Below, in pieces: positions 1 to 5,439 of a DNA stretch of 7,693 nt. Made by a program: the position numbers and the translations under genes. How positions within the stretch are numbered: the stretch's first letter is position 1; every line of letters begins with the position of its first letter. The DNA is from Limisphaerales bacterium (GTDB lineage: Bacteria > Verrucomicrobiota > Verrucomicrobiia > Limisphaerales > UBA11358), in contig PKZR01000074.1 of assembly GCA_003133815.1 (NCBI GenBank), positions 1 to 7,693 on the forward strand, in the 5' to 3' direction. The notes under the pieces were generated by a model. That model did no database searches. It saw only the letters and a program-made list of their open reading frames with translations, and was not told the DNA's origin.

Positions 1-114
1 TGGACCGGCTGGGCGTTCGGCTTCGGCATCGAACGCATCGCCATGCTCCGCTACGGCATCAACGACATCCGCCTCTTCTACGAAAACGACGTGCGGTTCT
101 TGAAACAGTTTTAA
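1..114 (+). CDS. pheS: Phenylalanyl-tRNA synthetase alpha subunit, C-terminal end (5' part outside window)
   Basis: The first 37 codons visible, ending in TAA at 112-114, read as the C-terminus of the PheS catalytic subunit. This enzyme charges tRNA-Phe with phenylalanine in the cytoplasm as an alpha2-beta2 heterotetramer with PheT. The residues GFGIERIAML at window residues 7-16 match class II aminoacyl-tRNA synthetase motif 3, whose arginine contacts ATP. The following YGINDIR...FLKQF tail is the normal PheS ending. The gene therefore ends at its natural position and is not truncated here; only its 5' part is missing because the window begins inside it. The partner pheT starts 2.4 kb downstream instead of directly after it, because other DNA occupies the gap. 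Identity is secure from the motif, the tail and the presence of pheT. Confidence 0.95.
   Translation, partial: WTGWAFGFGIERIAMLRYGINDIRLFYENDVRFLKQF
39..112 (+). repeat. Direct repeat A, copy 1 (in the intact pheS 3' end)
   Basis: These 74 bases are identical, by direct reading, to 808-881; the two copies are 769 bp apart. This copy is the functional end of pheS. Identity stops at the second base of the stop codon (TAA here, TGA in copy 2). A further 5-bp match just upstream (32-36 with 804-808) would extend the repeat if a 3-base gap is allowed, but that could be chance. Confidence 0.93.
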
Positions 115-132
115 TCCAGCGAATCAATTTCA

Positions 133-621
133 ATGCCTGATAAAATTTACATTGAAACCACGATTCCGAGTTTCTACTTCAACACCCGGAAAGATAACGC
201 CAATCTTGCCCGCCAACGCTGGACGCAAAAATGGTGGGACAAGCTCGCCCCCAAGCAAACGCTCGTGACCAGCTACGCCGTGATTCAAGAACTGGAAGAT
301 TCCGGCTATCCAGCGGACAAACGCGCCAAATGTCTGGCAATGTTGCGACCTCTACCGCTTCTGGCTGAAACGCCGGAAATCCAGCCGATTGTTCAACACT
401 ACATTGCCCACCGGCTCATGCCCAAAGACCCGTCCGGCGACGCTTTGCATCTGGCCATCGCGTCCTATTACGGCTGCGAATTTCTGGTGACATGGAATTG
501 CATTCATCTGGCCAATCCGCTGAAAGCGGGGCATATTCACCGTATAAACGACCGGCTGGGTTTGTCCACGCCGGTCATGACAACGCCAATGAACCTGTTG
601 GGAGAACTATATGAACTCTGA
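133..621 (+). CDS. PIN-domain toxin, VapC-like ribonuclease
   Basis: This is a 162-residue protein of the size and layout of VapC-family PIN-domain toxins, which are Mg-dependent endoribonucleases of type II toxin-antitoxin systems. Visible landmarks are the N-terminal strand YIETTIPSFYF with acidic Glu8 in the usual first-Asp position, the central TSYAVIQELE with Glu53, and GDALHLAIA with Asp103. After LVTWN, Asn122 sits where the fourth acidic or polar residue lies. The acidic set E-E-D-N is compatible with an active PIN site, but Glu replaces the commonest first Asp. The gene starts 18 bp after the pheS stop with no strong Shine-Dalgarno sequence, so transcription from pheS is likely. Its last 11 bases overlap the small downstream gene, as in toxin-antitoxin pairs, although toxin-first order is the less common arrangement. 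Family assignment is firm; toxicity and target RNA are inferred. Confidence 0.85.
   Translation: MPDKIYIETTIPSFYFNTRKDNANLARQRWTQKWWDKLAPKQTLVTSYAVIQELEDSGYPADKRAKCLAMLRPLPLLAETPEIQPIVQHYIAHRLMPKDPSGDALHLAIASYYGCEFLVTWNCIHLANPLKAGHIHRINDRLGLSTPVMTTPMNLLGELYEL
601..606 (+). promoter_or_regulatory. Ribosome binding site for the antitoxin gene, inside the toxin gene
   Basis: GGAGAA lies four bases before the ATG at 611 and within the last codons of the PIN gene. It supports the 611 start and an 11-bp overlap (611-621), and suggests translation of the antitoxin coupled to that of the toxin. Confidence 0.6.
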
Positions 622-799
622 CCCTGTGATTGATGAAGTCCGCGCCGTGCGCCGGAAAATTTCCGCGTCCTACGGCCATGATGTCCGCAAAATGATTGCC
701 GACCACATGAAACAGCAGGAACGCTACGCCGACCGGCTCATCCGGCTCGCGCCCGCGCGCAAGCCGACTGCCCGCCGGAAACTAGCCGCAGCAGCTTGA
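611..799 (+). CDS. Probable antitoxin partner of the PIN toxin
   Basis: This 62-residue protein starts at an ATG preceded by GGAGAA and overlaps the toxin gene by 11 bp. It opens with DPVIDEVRAVRRKISASYGH and continues with a charged, probably helical stretch (DVRKMIADHMKQQERYADR). The tail is basic and alanine-rich (ARKPTARRKLAAAA). From memory, small proteins with a 'DPVxDEVRxxR...D...Q(E)' layout often sit next to PIN genes, mostly annotated as hypothetical or antitoxin. No recognisable DNA-binding fold (AbrB, RHH, Phd) can be seen. The basic tail could bind nucleic acid, while the helical part could wrap the toxin. The stop at 797-799 lies only a few bases before the duplicated pheS tail, so the cassette carries almost no spare DNA. 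The antitoxin role rests mainly on context. Confidence 0.65.
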   Translation: MNSDPVIDEVRAVRRKISASYGHDVRKMIADHMKQQERYADRLIRLAPARKPTARRKLAAAA

Positions 800-807
800 A
801 GCAAACG

Positions 808-883
808 CGCCATGCTCCGCTACGGCATCAACGACATCCGCCTCTTCTACGAAAACGACGTGCGGTTCTTGAAACAGTTTTGA
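808..883 (+). pseudogene. Detached duplicate of the pheS 3' end (direct repeat A, copy 2)
   Basis: Bases 808-881 repeat 39-112 without a mismatch. In the pheS frame they encode the last 24 residues (from AMLRYGIND to FLKQF) followed by TGA instead of TAA. There is no PheS body upstream, since the segment directly follows the antitoxin gene, so it cannot encode a synthetase. An ATG at 811 could open a 23-codon reading frame, but no ribosome binding site precedes it. Perfect identity over 74 bp indicates a recent duplication, gene conversion or strong constraint. It marks the right boundary of the toxin-antitoxin cassette and the left boundary of the next cargo gene, which starts 7 bp after the TGA. 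Confidence 0.92.
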
Positions 884-890
884 TTTCTGC

Positions 891-1955
891 ATGAACAGTC
901 GGCCTGCAAAGCCAACACAAGAAGAAGTTGATTCTTTAGCCGCATTTATTGAAGCCGCTGAGGAATTTCAACATGAGCCTTTTTGTGGGCCAGATGAGCC
1001 ATTGACTCTTGGACACGATGGGGAAAATTACTTCTACAAATTTGGCGACCGATTTCATTTTCGTTCTGCTCTGGTCAGTTTTAGAAGAATTTGGTTGAAC
1101 GACGAGGCTTCGAATTTCAAACGAATTTTGAATATCATTTGCAAATTCGAAAACGAGGAATTATGCGTTCAAATGTGGGTTCCGATGATTCGTCAACAGC
1201 ATCAGCAAGTTGAAAATACGCCGGTGGATCCGCAAAGTGATTTGAAAAACAAAGAGTTGGTCGACTTGTGGCTTAACGCAGTTTTTGCACACAACAACAT
1301 TGCTCAAAAGCGGCAGAATCCAAAGCGCATGGATCGAATCGACTTTGAACGCTATTCAAAAGAACTAAATCACGCGCATTTTGAGTATTCGTTTCGAATG
1401 GCCGTCCGGCATTTTGGTTTGTGTTACAGGAATTTGCTTAATTGTGTCGCTAAACGAATTCTCATTTTGTGGAAAGAAAAACATGGGTTAACTCCGTCAT
1501 TTCAAATTGGTCTTCCGTTTGGGCGAGGAGTGAAGGAAGTAGCGTCAGATGGCGCGACAATCACACGGAAAGCCTCTACTCAATATTGGAATCCAGAATC
1601 ACCCAAGCAAAAATTGGAACGATTACTTTTACGACATGAGTTCCAGCAGTTCGGAAACATTTTAAGACAAATTGAGAAGGACAATTTGTTTGACGTGGTC
1701 AATCAGGCCGAGTCCTACGAAGGCATCCTTAAAAAGTGTGGGTTTCAAATTGAATTAGTTGCAAAAATTGATAGGCAATCGGCATGGGACGCTATGGCTA
1801 GAGAACAAGTTTTGGCGATAATTCCTTGCCACACATCGACGCCTCCTGATTTCGATTCGATTGTTTATGTTGGAAAACGAATGACCACCCAACAAGGTGC
1901 AATTGATTTCTTTGATAAGAAACTTCGCCGCTTGAAAGAACTTTTGACACAATAA
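891..1955 (+). CDS. Hypothetical protein, AT-rich orphan cargo gene
   Basis: I do not recognise this 354-residue protein. It begins with an acidic region (residues 11-45), followed by an aromatic/basic helix-like stretch (about 50-84, FGDRFHFRSALVSFRRIWLN and on). A predicted helical middle follows (about 118-195), containing NAVFAHNN, RYSKELNHAHFEYSFRMAVRHFG and a Cys-rich hydrophobic part near 177-194. The C-terminal part (about 238-354) holds charged helices and a basic end, KKLRRLKELL. There is no signal peptide and no convincing transmembrane segment. Base composition stands out: hand counts of two 60-base rows give about 32% and 42% G+C, against about 55% in the toxin gene and about 62% in pheT. 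This suggests acquisition from elsewhere. It lies 7 bp after the duplicated pheS tail and ends 10 bp before the duplicated pheT head. Cargo or defence function is only a guess from this setting. Confidence 0.75.
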   Translation: MNSRPAKPTQEEVDSLAAFIEAAEEFQHEPFCGPDEPLTLGHDGENYFYKFGDRFHFRSALVSFRRIWLNDEASNFKRILNIICKFENEELCVQMWVPMIRQQHQQVENTPVDPQSDLKNKELVDLWLNAVFAHNNIAQKRQNPKRMDRIDFERYSKELNHAHFEYSFRMAVRHFGLCYRNLLNCVAKRILILWKEKHGLTPSFQIGLPFGRGVKEVASDGATITRKASTQYWNPESPKQKLERLLLRHEFQQFGNILRQIEKDNLFDVVNQAESYEGILKKCGFQIELVAKIDRQSAWDAMAREQVLAIIPCHTSTPPDFDSIVYVGKRMTTQQGAIDFFDKKLRRLKELLTQ

Positions 1956-1965
1956 TTGCGTTCAA

Positions 1966-2058
1966 ATGAAAGTCACCCTTAACTGGCTCAAACAATACGT
2001 TGATTTCAACTGGTCGCCCGAGGAATTGACCAAGCGGCTCACCGTTTCCGGCTGGTAG
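1966..2058 (+). pseudogene. Detached duplicate of the pheT 5' end (30-codon remnant)
   Basis: Bases 1966-2043 repeat the first 78 bases of pheT (2519-2596) with one mismatch, A at 2032 for G at 2585, which changes Glu23 to Lys. Beyond 2043 the match breaks down and the frame closes with TAG at 2056-2058. The result is a 30-residue reading frame starting MKVTLNWLKQYVDF and ending SGW. It lacks every functional PheT domain and cannot replace PheT. Because its ATG is intact, it might still be translated as a short peptide, though no clear ribosome binding site precedes it. It closes the segment that began with the duplicated pheS tail. Confidence 0.9.
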
Positions 2059-2174
2059 GGCATGCTTTGAGCGCCCAATTTGGGTTGGTGGCAGGTCAGC
2101 CCACCCTCAAAACAGGCTGTTTTTGCCAATTTTTCGCGGAAGTCCTTTAAAATCAGCAGGTTCTACTGCATTCC

Positions 2175-2522
2175 ATGACCAAAACACTCGCGGAAATCAC
2201 CGAATTCCTGCACGCGGACGGCGTTTTCTTGCAGGCGAACGCCAAATTCCTGCAAGAATTCCCCAATTTCTTGCACGCGGACGGGGAATTCCTGCAAGCG
2301 AGCGGTGAAAGCTTGCACGCGGACGGCAATTTCTTGCAAGAATTTCCCGAAATCTTGCACGCAAACGACGATTTCCTGCACGCGGACGGCAAATTCCTGT
2401 GGGAATTTCCCGATTTCCTGCACGCGAACGACGAATTCCGGCAGGCGAAGCACGGGCCGATTGAGATTTTTTTGCGAATTGAGTCGCCGGGGATAAAACG
2501 CTATTTTTACCGGCGAGAATGA
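2175..2522 (+). CDS. Possible heptad-repeat protein, doubtful
   Basis: A 115-codon frame covers the 21-bp repeat array, so the translation is a seven-residue repeat: FL(H/Q)-A-(D/N/S)-(G/A/D)-x, alternating with FLQEFPx units. Variation among units in this frame is partly synonymous (CTG/TTG, CAA/CAG, GGC/GGG/GGT, TTC/TTT), which gives mild support for coding. The stop TGA at 2520-2522 overlaps the pheT ATG as ATGA, which could couple translation. Against it, a stop-free 21-bp repeat keeps other frames on both strands open. In particular, a minus-strand frame spanning 2163-2453 reads as an equally regular VRVQEF-type heptad repeat. No good ribosome binding site precedes 2175. I would keep it as a candidate only. 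Confidence 0.25.
   Translation: MTKTLAEITEFLHADGVFLQANAKFLQEFPNFLHADGEFLQASGESLHADGNFLQEFPEILHANDDFLHADGKFLWEFPDFLHANDEFRQAKHGPIEIFLRIESPGIKRYFYRRE
2205..2456 (+). repeat. Tandem array of twelve 21-bp repeats
   Basis: Twelve imperfect units begin at 2205, 2226, 2247, 2268, 2289, 2310, 2331, 2352, 2373, 2394, 2415 and 2436, with no change in period. Most units begin TTCCTGCA or TTCTTGCA. The second half is one of a few types, such as CGCGGACGG, CGAACGAC or GAATTTCCC. Units 6-8 (2310-2372) and 9-11 (2373-2435) carry the same order of types, giving a 63-bp higher-order repeat that suggests multi-unit duplication. The array ends where CCG replaces the unit start at 2457. It fills most of the spacer before pheT; the remainder (2059-2204 and 2457-2518) shows no gene I can support. 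Confidence 0.92.
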
Positions 2523-2596
2523 AAGTCACCCTTAACTGGCTCAAACAATACGTTGATTTCAACTGGTCGCCCGAGGAATTGACCGAGCGGCTCACC
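2519..2596 (+). repeat. Direct repeat B, copy 2 (in the intact pheT 5' end)
   Basis: These 78 bases match 1966-2043 with one difference; the two copies are 553 bp apart. Similarity begins almost exactly at the ATG (only one adjacent upstream base agrees) and ends after the codons for LTERLT. This copy is the functional start of pheT. Confidence 0.92.
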
Positions 2597-4969
2597 ATGC
2601 TCGGCCTCGAAGTCGAGGGCGTGCAGAAAATCTCCGGCGCGTTCGAGGGCATCGTCGTCGCCCAAATCCTCACGCGCGACCCCGTGCCCGGCTCGGACAA
2701 GCTCTCCGTCTGCAAGGTCAACGATGGCAGGCTCGAAAGAGCAATCATTTGCGGCGCGCAAAACCACAAGCCCGGCGACAAGGTTCCGCTCATCCTGCCG
2801 AACTTCGCGCTGCCGCTGAAGGCCGGCGACAAGGAGCCGTTCGTCATCAAGGAACGGAAAGTTTTCGGCATCACGAGCCAGGGCATGATGTGCTCGCCGC
2901 AGGAACTCGGCCTGCCGGATCAGGTGGACGGCCTGCTCATCCTTCCTGCCGATGCGCCCGTCGGAAAGCCGTTCGGCGAATATCTCGGCCGCAGTGGCAG
3001 CGACGTAATTTACGATTTGGAAGTCACGCCCAACCGTCCCGACCTGAACAGCGTCATCGGCATCGCGCGCGAAATCGCGGCGCTGACGGGCAATCCACTG
3101 CGCGTGCCGAGCTGTAACGGCGCTGTGTCAGCGCCGGCGGCGGCCACAGACCGCCGCTACAATGCCAGCGACGTCGTCACGGTTCGCATTGAAGATTCAG
3201 AAATTTGCCCGCGTTATACCGCCCGCGTCATCAAAGGCGTTAAGATCGGGCCAAGCCCAGCGTGGCTGCGCGATACGTTGGAAAAAGTCGGCATCCGCAG
3301 CATCAGCAACGTCGTCGATGTGACGAATTACGTCATGCTGGAAATCGGCCAACCGCTGCACGCTTTTGATTATCATCTCATCGCCAAGGGCGTGGACGGC
3401 AAGCCGACCATAGTCGTGCGCCGCGCCGCTGCCGGTGAAAAATTCAAGACGCTCGACAATCAGGAGCGCACGCTGACGAATGAAATGCTCCTCATCGCCG
3501 ATGAAACCAAAGGCATCGCCCTCGCCGGCGTCATGGGCGGCGCGAACACCGAGATCAACAGCTCCACCGTTGATGTGCTGATCGAGAGCGCTTATTTCGC
3601 ACCGGTGAATATTCGTCGCACGAGCAAGCTGCTTGGCTTGCGCAGCGAATCGAGCTATCGCTTCGAGCGCGGCGCAGACGTGGGCATCTGCGACTGGGCG
3701 AGCCAGCGCGCGGCGCAATTGATTTTAGAAACCGCCGGCGGCCAGTTGGCCGATGGTGTCGTGGATGTTCAGCCCACGACGAAAGCGGAAAGGCAAATCA
3801 CGCTGCACATCGCCAAGTCAAAAGATTTGCTCGGCATCGGCATTTCGCACGCGGATCAAGTTTCGTATTTGAATAAGCTGGGCTTGAAAACTGTGGCGCA
3901 GCAGCCCGGCGAATGCACCTTCGCTATCCCCTCGTGGCGCGTGGATTTGAAGCGCGAGGTGGATTTGATCGAAGAAGTCGGCCGGCTTTACGGCATCGAA
4001 AAAATTTCCGCCACACCGCCTCGCGGCGCAATTGGTGCGAATGCATTCGATTCTGTCTATGACCAGATTGGCGAGGCACGCCGGATTCTTGCCGGACTTG
4101 GCTTGAACGAGGCGCAGGGGCAGACGCTCATTTCGAATGCTGAGTTCGGAGTGAGGAATTCGGAATCTGTCATGCTGGCCAATCCGCTGAGTTCGGACAT
4201 GGACGTGTTGCGGCCGAGTTTGCTGCCGGGCTTAATCCATTCGCTGCGGCACAATGTCAGCCGCAAAAATTACGACGTGGCGTTGTTCGAGGTCGGCCGC
4301 GTGTTTACCAACGTGAACGGGCAGACGAAAGAAACTCGCAGCATGGCCATCGCCATCACCGGCCAGCGTGCGGTGCCCTTCTGGAGCGGAGACGAACGTG
4401 ACGCGAAGTTTGGCTCCTTCGATTTGAAGGGGATGGTCGAGGAATTTCTGGAGCAATTCGGCGTTCGCGGCGTGACGTTCATGCGGCGTGCCGAAACTGC
4501 GGTAATGTATCTGGAATCGGCAGCTATTACGCTCGGCGGCAAACTGCCGTTGGGAGAAATGGGCCAGCTTTCACCGGCACTCGCCAAGAAATACGATTTG
4601 CGCGACGCCGTTTTTCTTGCCGAATTGAACCTCGATCAATTGCTCGCTCGCCGGAATCAGGCCAAATCGTTCAAGCCCCTTCCGCAATTCCCATCCGTCC
4701 GTCGCGATGTGGCGTTGTTGGTGCCAGAGGCAACGACACACGAGGCGGTTTTGCAAACGGTCAAAAAGGCAAAGGCTGTAAATCTCGAAAACGTGGAGTT
4801 GTTTGACTTATTCCGTGGCAAGCATGTTCCAGAAGGACAGAAGAGTCTGGCCTATGCTTTCATCTATCGTTCGACAGAGAAGACATTGACCGATGCCGAG
4901 GTGAACGCCGCGCACCAGAAAATCGTGGAGGCGTTCAAGAAGAGCCTTGGCGCGACGGTGCGGGAATAG
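2519..4969 (+). CDS. pheT: Phenylalanyl-tRNA synthetase beta subunit
   Basis: This 816-residue protein is full length for bacterial PheT, the beta subunit of the cytoplasmic heterotetramer that charges tRNA-Phe. Domains in order: an N-terminal helix; an EMAP-II-like tRNA-binding fold (about 39-153, with ICGAQN and SQGMMCSPQELGL); and the B3/B4 editing region (about 225-400, with VVDVTNYVMLEIGQPLHAFD, LAGVMGG and RRTSKLLGLRSESSYRFERG). These are followed by a B5 domain (about 421-495, with the acidic VDLIEEVGRLYG), a catalytic-like core (about 515-695, with NPLSSDMDVLRPSLLPGL) and a C-terminal ferredoxin-fold anticodon-binding domain (about 720-813, from PQFPSVRRDVALLV). The start is supported by the standard MKVTLNWLKQYVDF opening. 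No strong Shine-Dalgarno sequence precedes it. The gene shows no disruption despite the duplicated head fragment 553 bp upstream. It would normally follow pheS closely; here cargo separates them. Confidence 0.98.
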   Translation: MKVTLNWLKQYVDFNWSPEELTERLTMLGLEVEGVQKISGAFEGIVVAQILTRDPVPGSDKLSVCKVNDGRLERAIICGAQNHKPGDKVPLILPNFALPLKAGDKEPFVIKERKVFGITSQGMMCSPQELGLPDQVDGLLILPADAPVGKPFGEYLGRSGSDVIYDLEVTPNRPDLNSVIGIAREIAALTGNPLRVPSCNGAVSAPAAATDRRYNASDVVTVRIEDSEICPRYTARVIKGVKIGPSPAWLRDTLEKVGIRSISNVVDVTNYVMLEIGQPLHAFDYHLIAKGVDGKPTIVVRRAAAGEKFKTLDNQERTLTNEMLLIADETKGIALAGVMGGANTEINSSTVDVLIESAYFAPVNIRRTSKLLGLRSESSYRFERGADVGICDWASQRAAQLILETAGGQLADGVVDVQPTTKAERQITLHIAKSKDLLGIGISHADQVSYLNKLGLKTVAQQPGECTFAIPSWRVDLKREVDLIEEVGRLYGIEKISATPPRGAIGANAFDSVYDQIGEARRILAGLGLNEAQGQTLISNAEFGVRNSESVMLANPLSSDMDVLRPSLLPGLIHSLRHNVSRKNYDVALFEVGRVFTNVNGQTKETRSMAIAITGQRAVPFWSGDERDAKFGSFDLKGMVEEFLEQFGVRGVTFMRRAETAVMYLESAAITLGGKLPLGEMGQLSPALAKKYDLRDAVFLAELNLDQLLARRNQAKSFKPLPQFPSVRRDVALLVPEATTHEAVLQTVKKAKAVNLENVELFDLFRGKHVPEGQKSLAYAFIYRSTEKTLTDAEVNAAHQKIVEAFKKSLGATVRE

Positions 4970-5015
4970 ATTATTAAAGCAGGATTGCCACGCAACTTTA
5001 AGAATTGCCCGGACC

Positions 5016-5038
5016 ATGGTCAAAATTTGTTTGACCGT
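5016..5038 (+). terminator. Inverted repeat after pheT, possible weak terminator
   Basis: GGTCAAA (5018-5024) and TTTGACC (5030-5036) form a 7-bp stem around a 5-base loop, extendable by a G-T and an A-T pair to 5016-5038. It lies in the 95-bp gap between pheT and the rhodanese gene. The stem is AT-rich and only a short T run follows, so it is a weak candidate for a Rho-independent terminator and might instead be an operator or chance. Confidence 0.3.
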
Positions 5039-5064
5039 TTCCGCAGGCGAATTAAGTTTCATAC

Positions 5065-5439
5065 ATGGATCATTCACCTGGTTTTCTCAAACTCGTGGCC
5101 GAGGCCAAAATACATGTCAACGAAATCAGCGTCGCCGAGGCGCGCGGGAAACTTGCAGCCCGTCCCCAAACGGTGCTGTTGGACGTGCGCGAGGATTCCG
5201 AATGGGCTGCTGGACACGCGGCGGAGGCGGTGCATCTGGGCAGGGGAATTCTTGAGCGTGATCTAGAAAAGCTTTATCCCGACGCGAACACGGAAATCAT
5301 CATGTATTGCGGCGGAGGATTCCGTTCTGCCATGGCCTGCGATTCCGCGCAAAAGATGGGTTACCGCAACGTCCATTCACTCATCGGCGGTTACAAGGGA
5401 ATGGTCTCGGCAGGCTGGCCGGTCAAAAAAGGCGGCTGA
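5065..5439 (+). CDS. Single-domain rhodanese-like sulfurtransferase
   Basis: This 124-residue protein consists of one rhodanese domain, a fold that moves sulfane sulfur through a cysteine persulfide. Landmarks are VLLDVREDSEWAAGHAAEAVHLGRG (about 37-61, split here by the DVR and GHA motifs typical of CH2A and CH2B). The active loop CGGGFRS has catalytic Cys82, and the end is GGYKGMVSAGWPV. The six-residue loop (CGGGFR) is the usual size for sulfurtransferases rather than for Cdc25-type phosphatases. No signal peptide or membrane segment is seen, so it should be cytoplasmic. It follows pheT by 95 bp on the same strand; any link to tRNA charging is unsupported. Its 3' end overlaps the convergent GH28 gene by 17 bp. 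The physiological sulfur donor and acceptor cannot be told from sequence. Confidence 0.9.
   Translation: MDHSPGFLKLVAEAKIHVNEISVAEARGKLAARPQTVLLDVREDSEWAAGHAAEAVHLGRGILERDLEKLYPDANTEIIMYCGGGFRSAMACDSAQKMGYRNVHSLIGGYKGMVSAGWPVKKGG

Noticed and set aside
808..2058. Insertion sequence or integron with its own recombinase
   Set aside because: No transposase or integrase motifs, terminal inverted repeats or attC-like structures are visible; only the host-gene duplicates mark the boundaries.
2088..2114. Hairpin-like GGTGG...CCACC in the spacer before the repeat array
   Set aside because: The stem is only about 5 bp with a loop of about 9 bases and no following T run; it is not distinguishable from chance.
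2205..2456. CRISPR array
   Set aside because: The 21-bp units are contiguous and diverged, with no constant repeat alternating with unique spacers, and no cas gene is near.
2197..2886. Long minus-strand open frame of 229 codons across the repeat array and the start of pheT
   Set aside because: More than half of it is antisense to the well-supported pheT gene, and the rest owes its openness to the stop-free 21-bp repeats. No domain is recognisable.
3197..3718. Minus-strand open frame of 173 codons inside pheT
   Set aside because: It is a shadow frame of a high-GC coding region; the plus-strand pheT frame has clear domain motifs throughout.
5031..5059. Possible sigma-70 promoter (TTGACC as -35) before the rhodanese gene
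   Set aside because: No acceptable -10 hexamer lies at 16-18 bp spacing, and the TTGACC is part of the inverted repeat.
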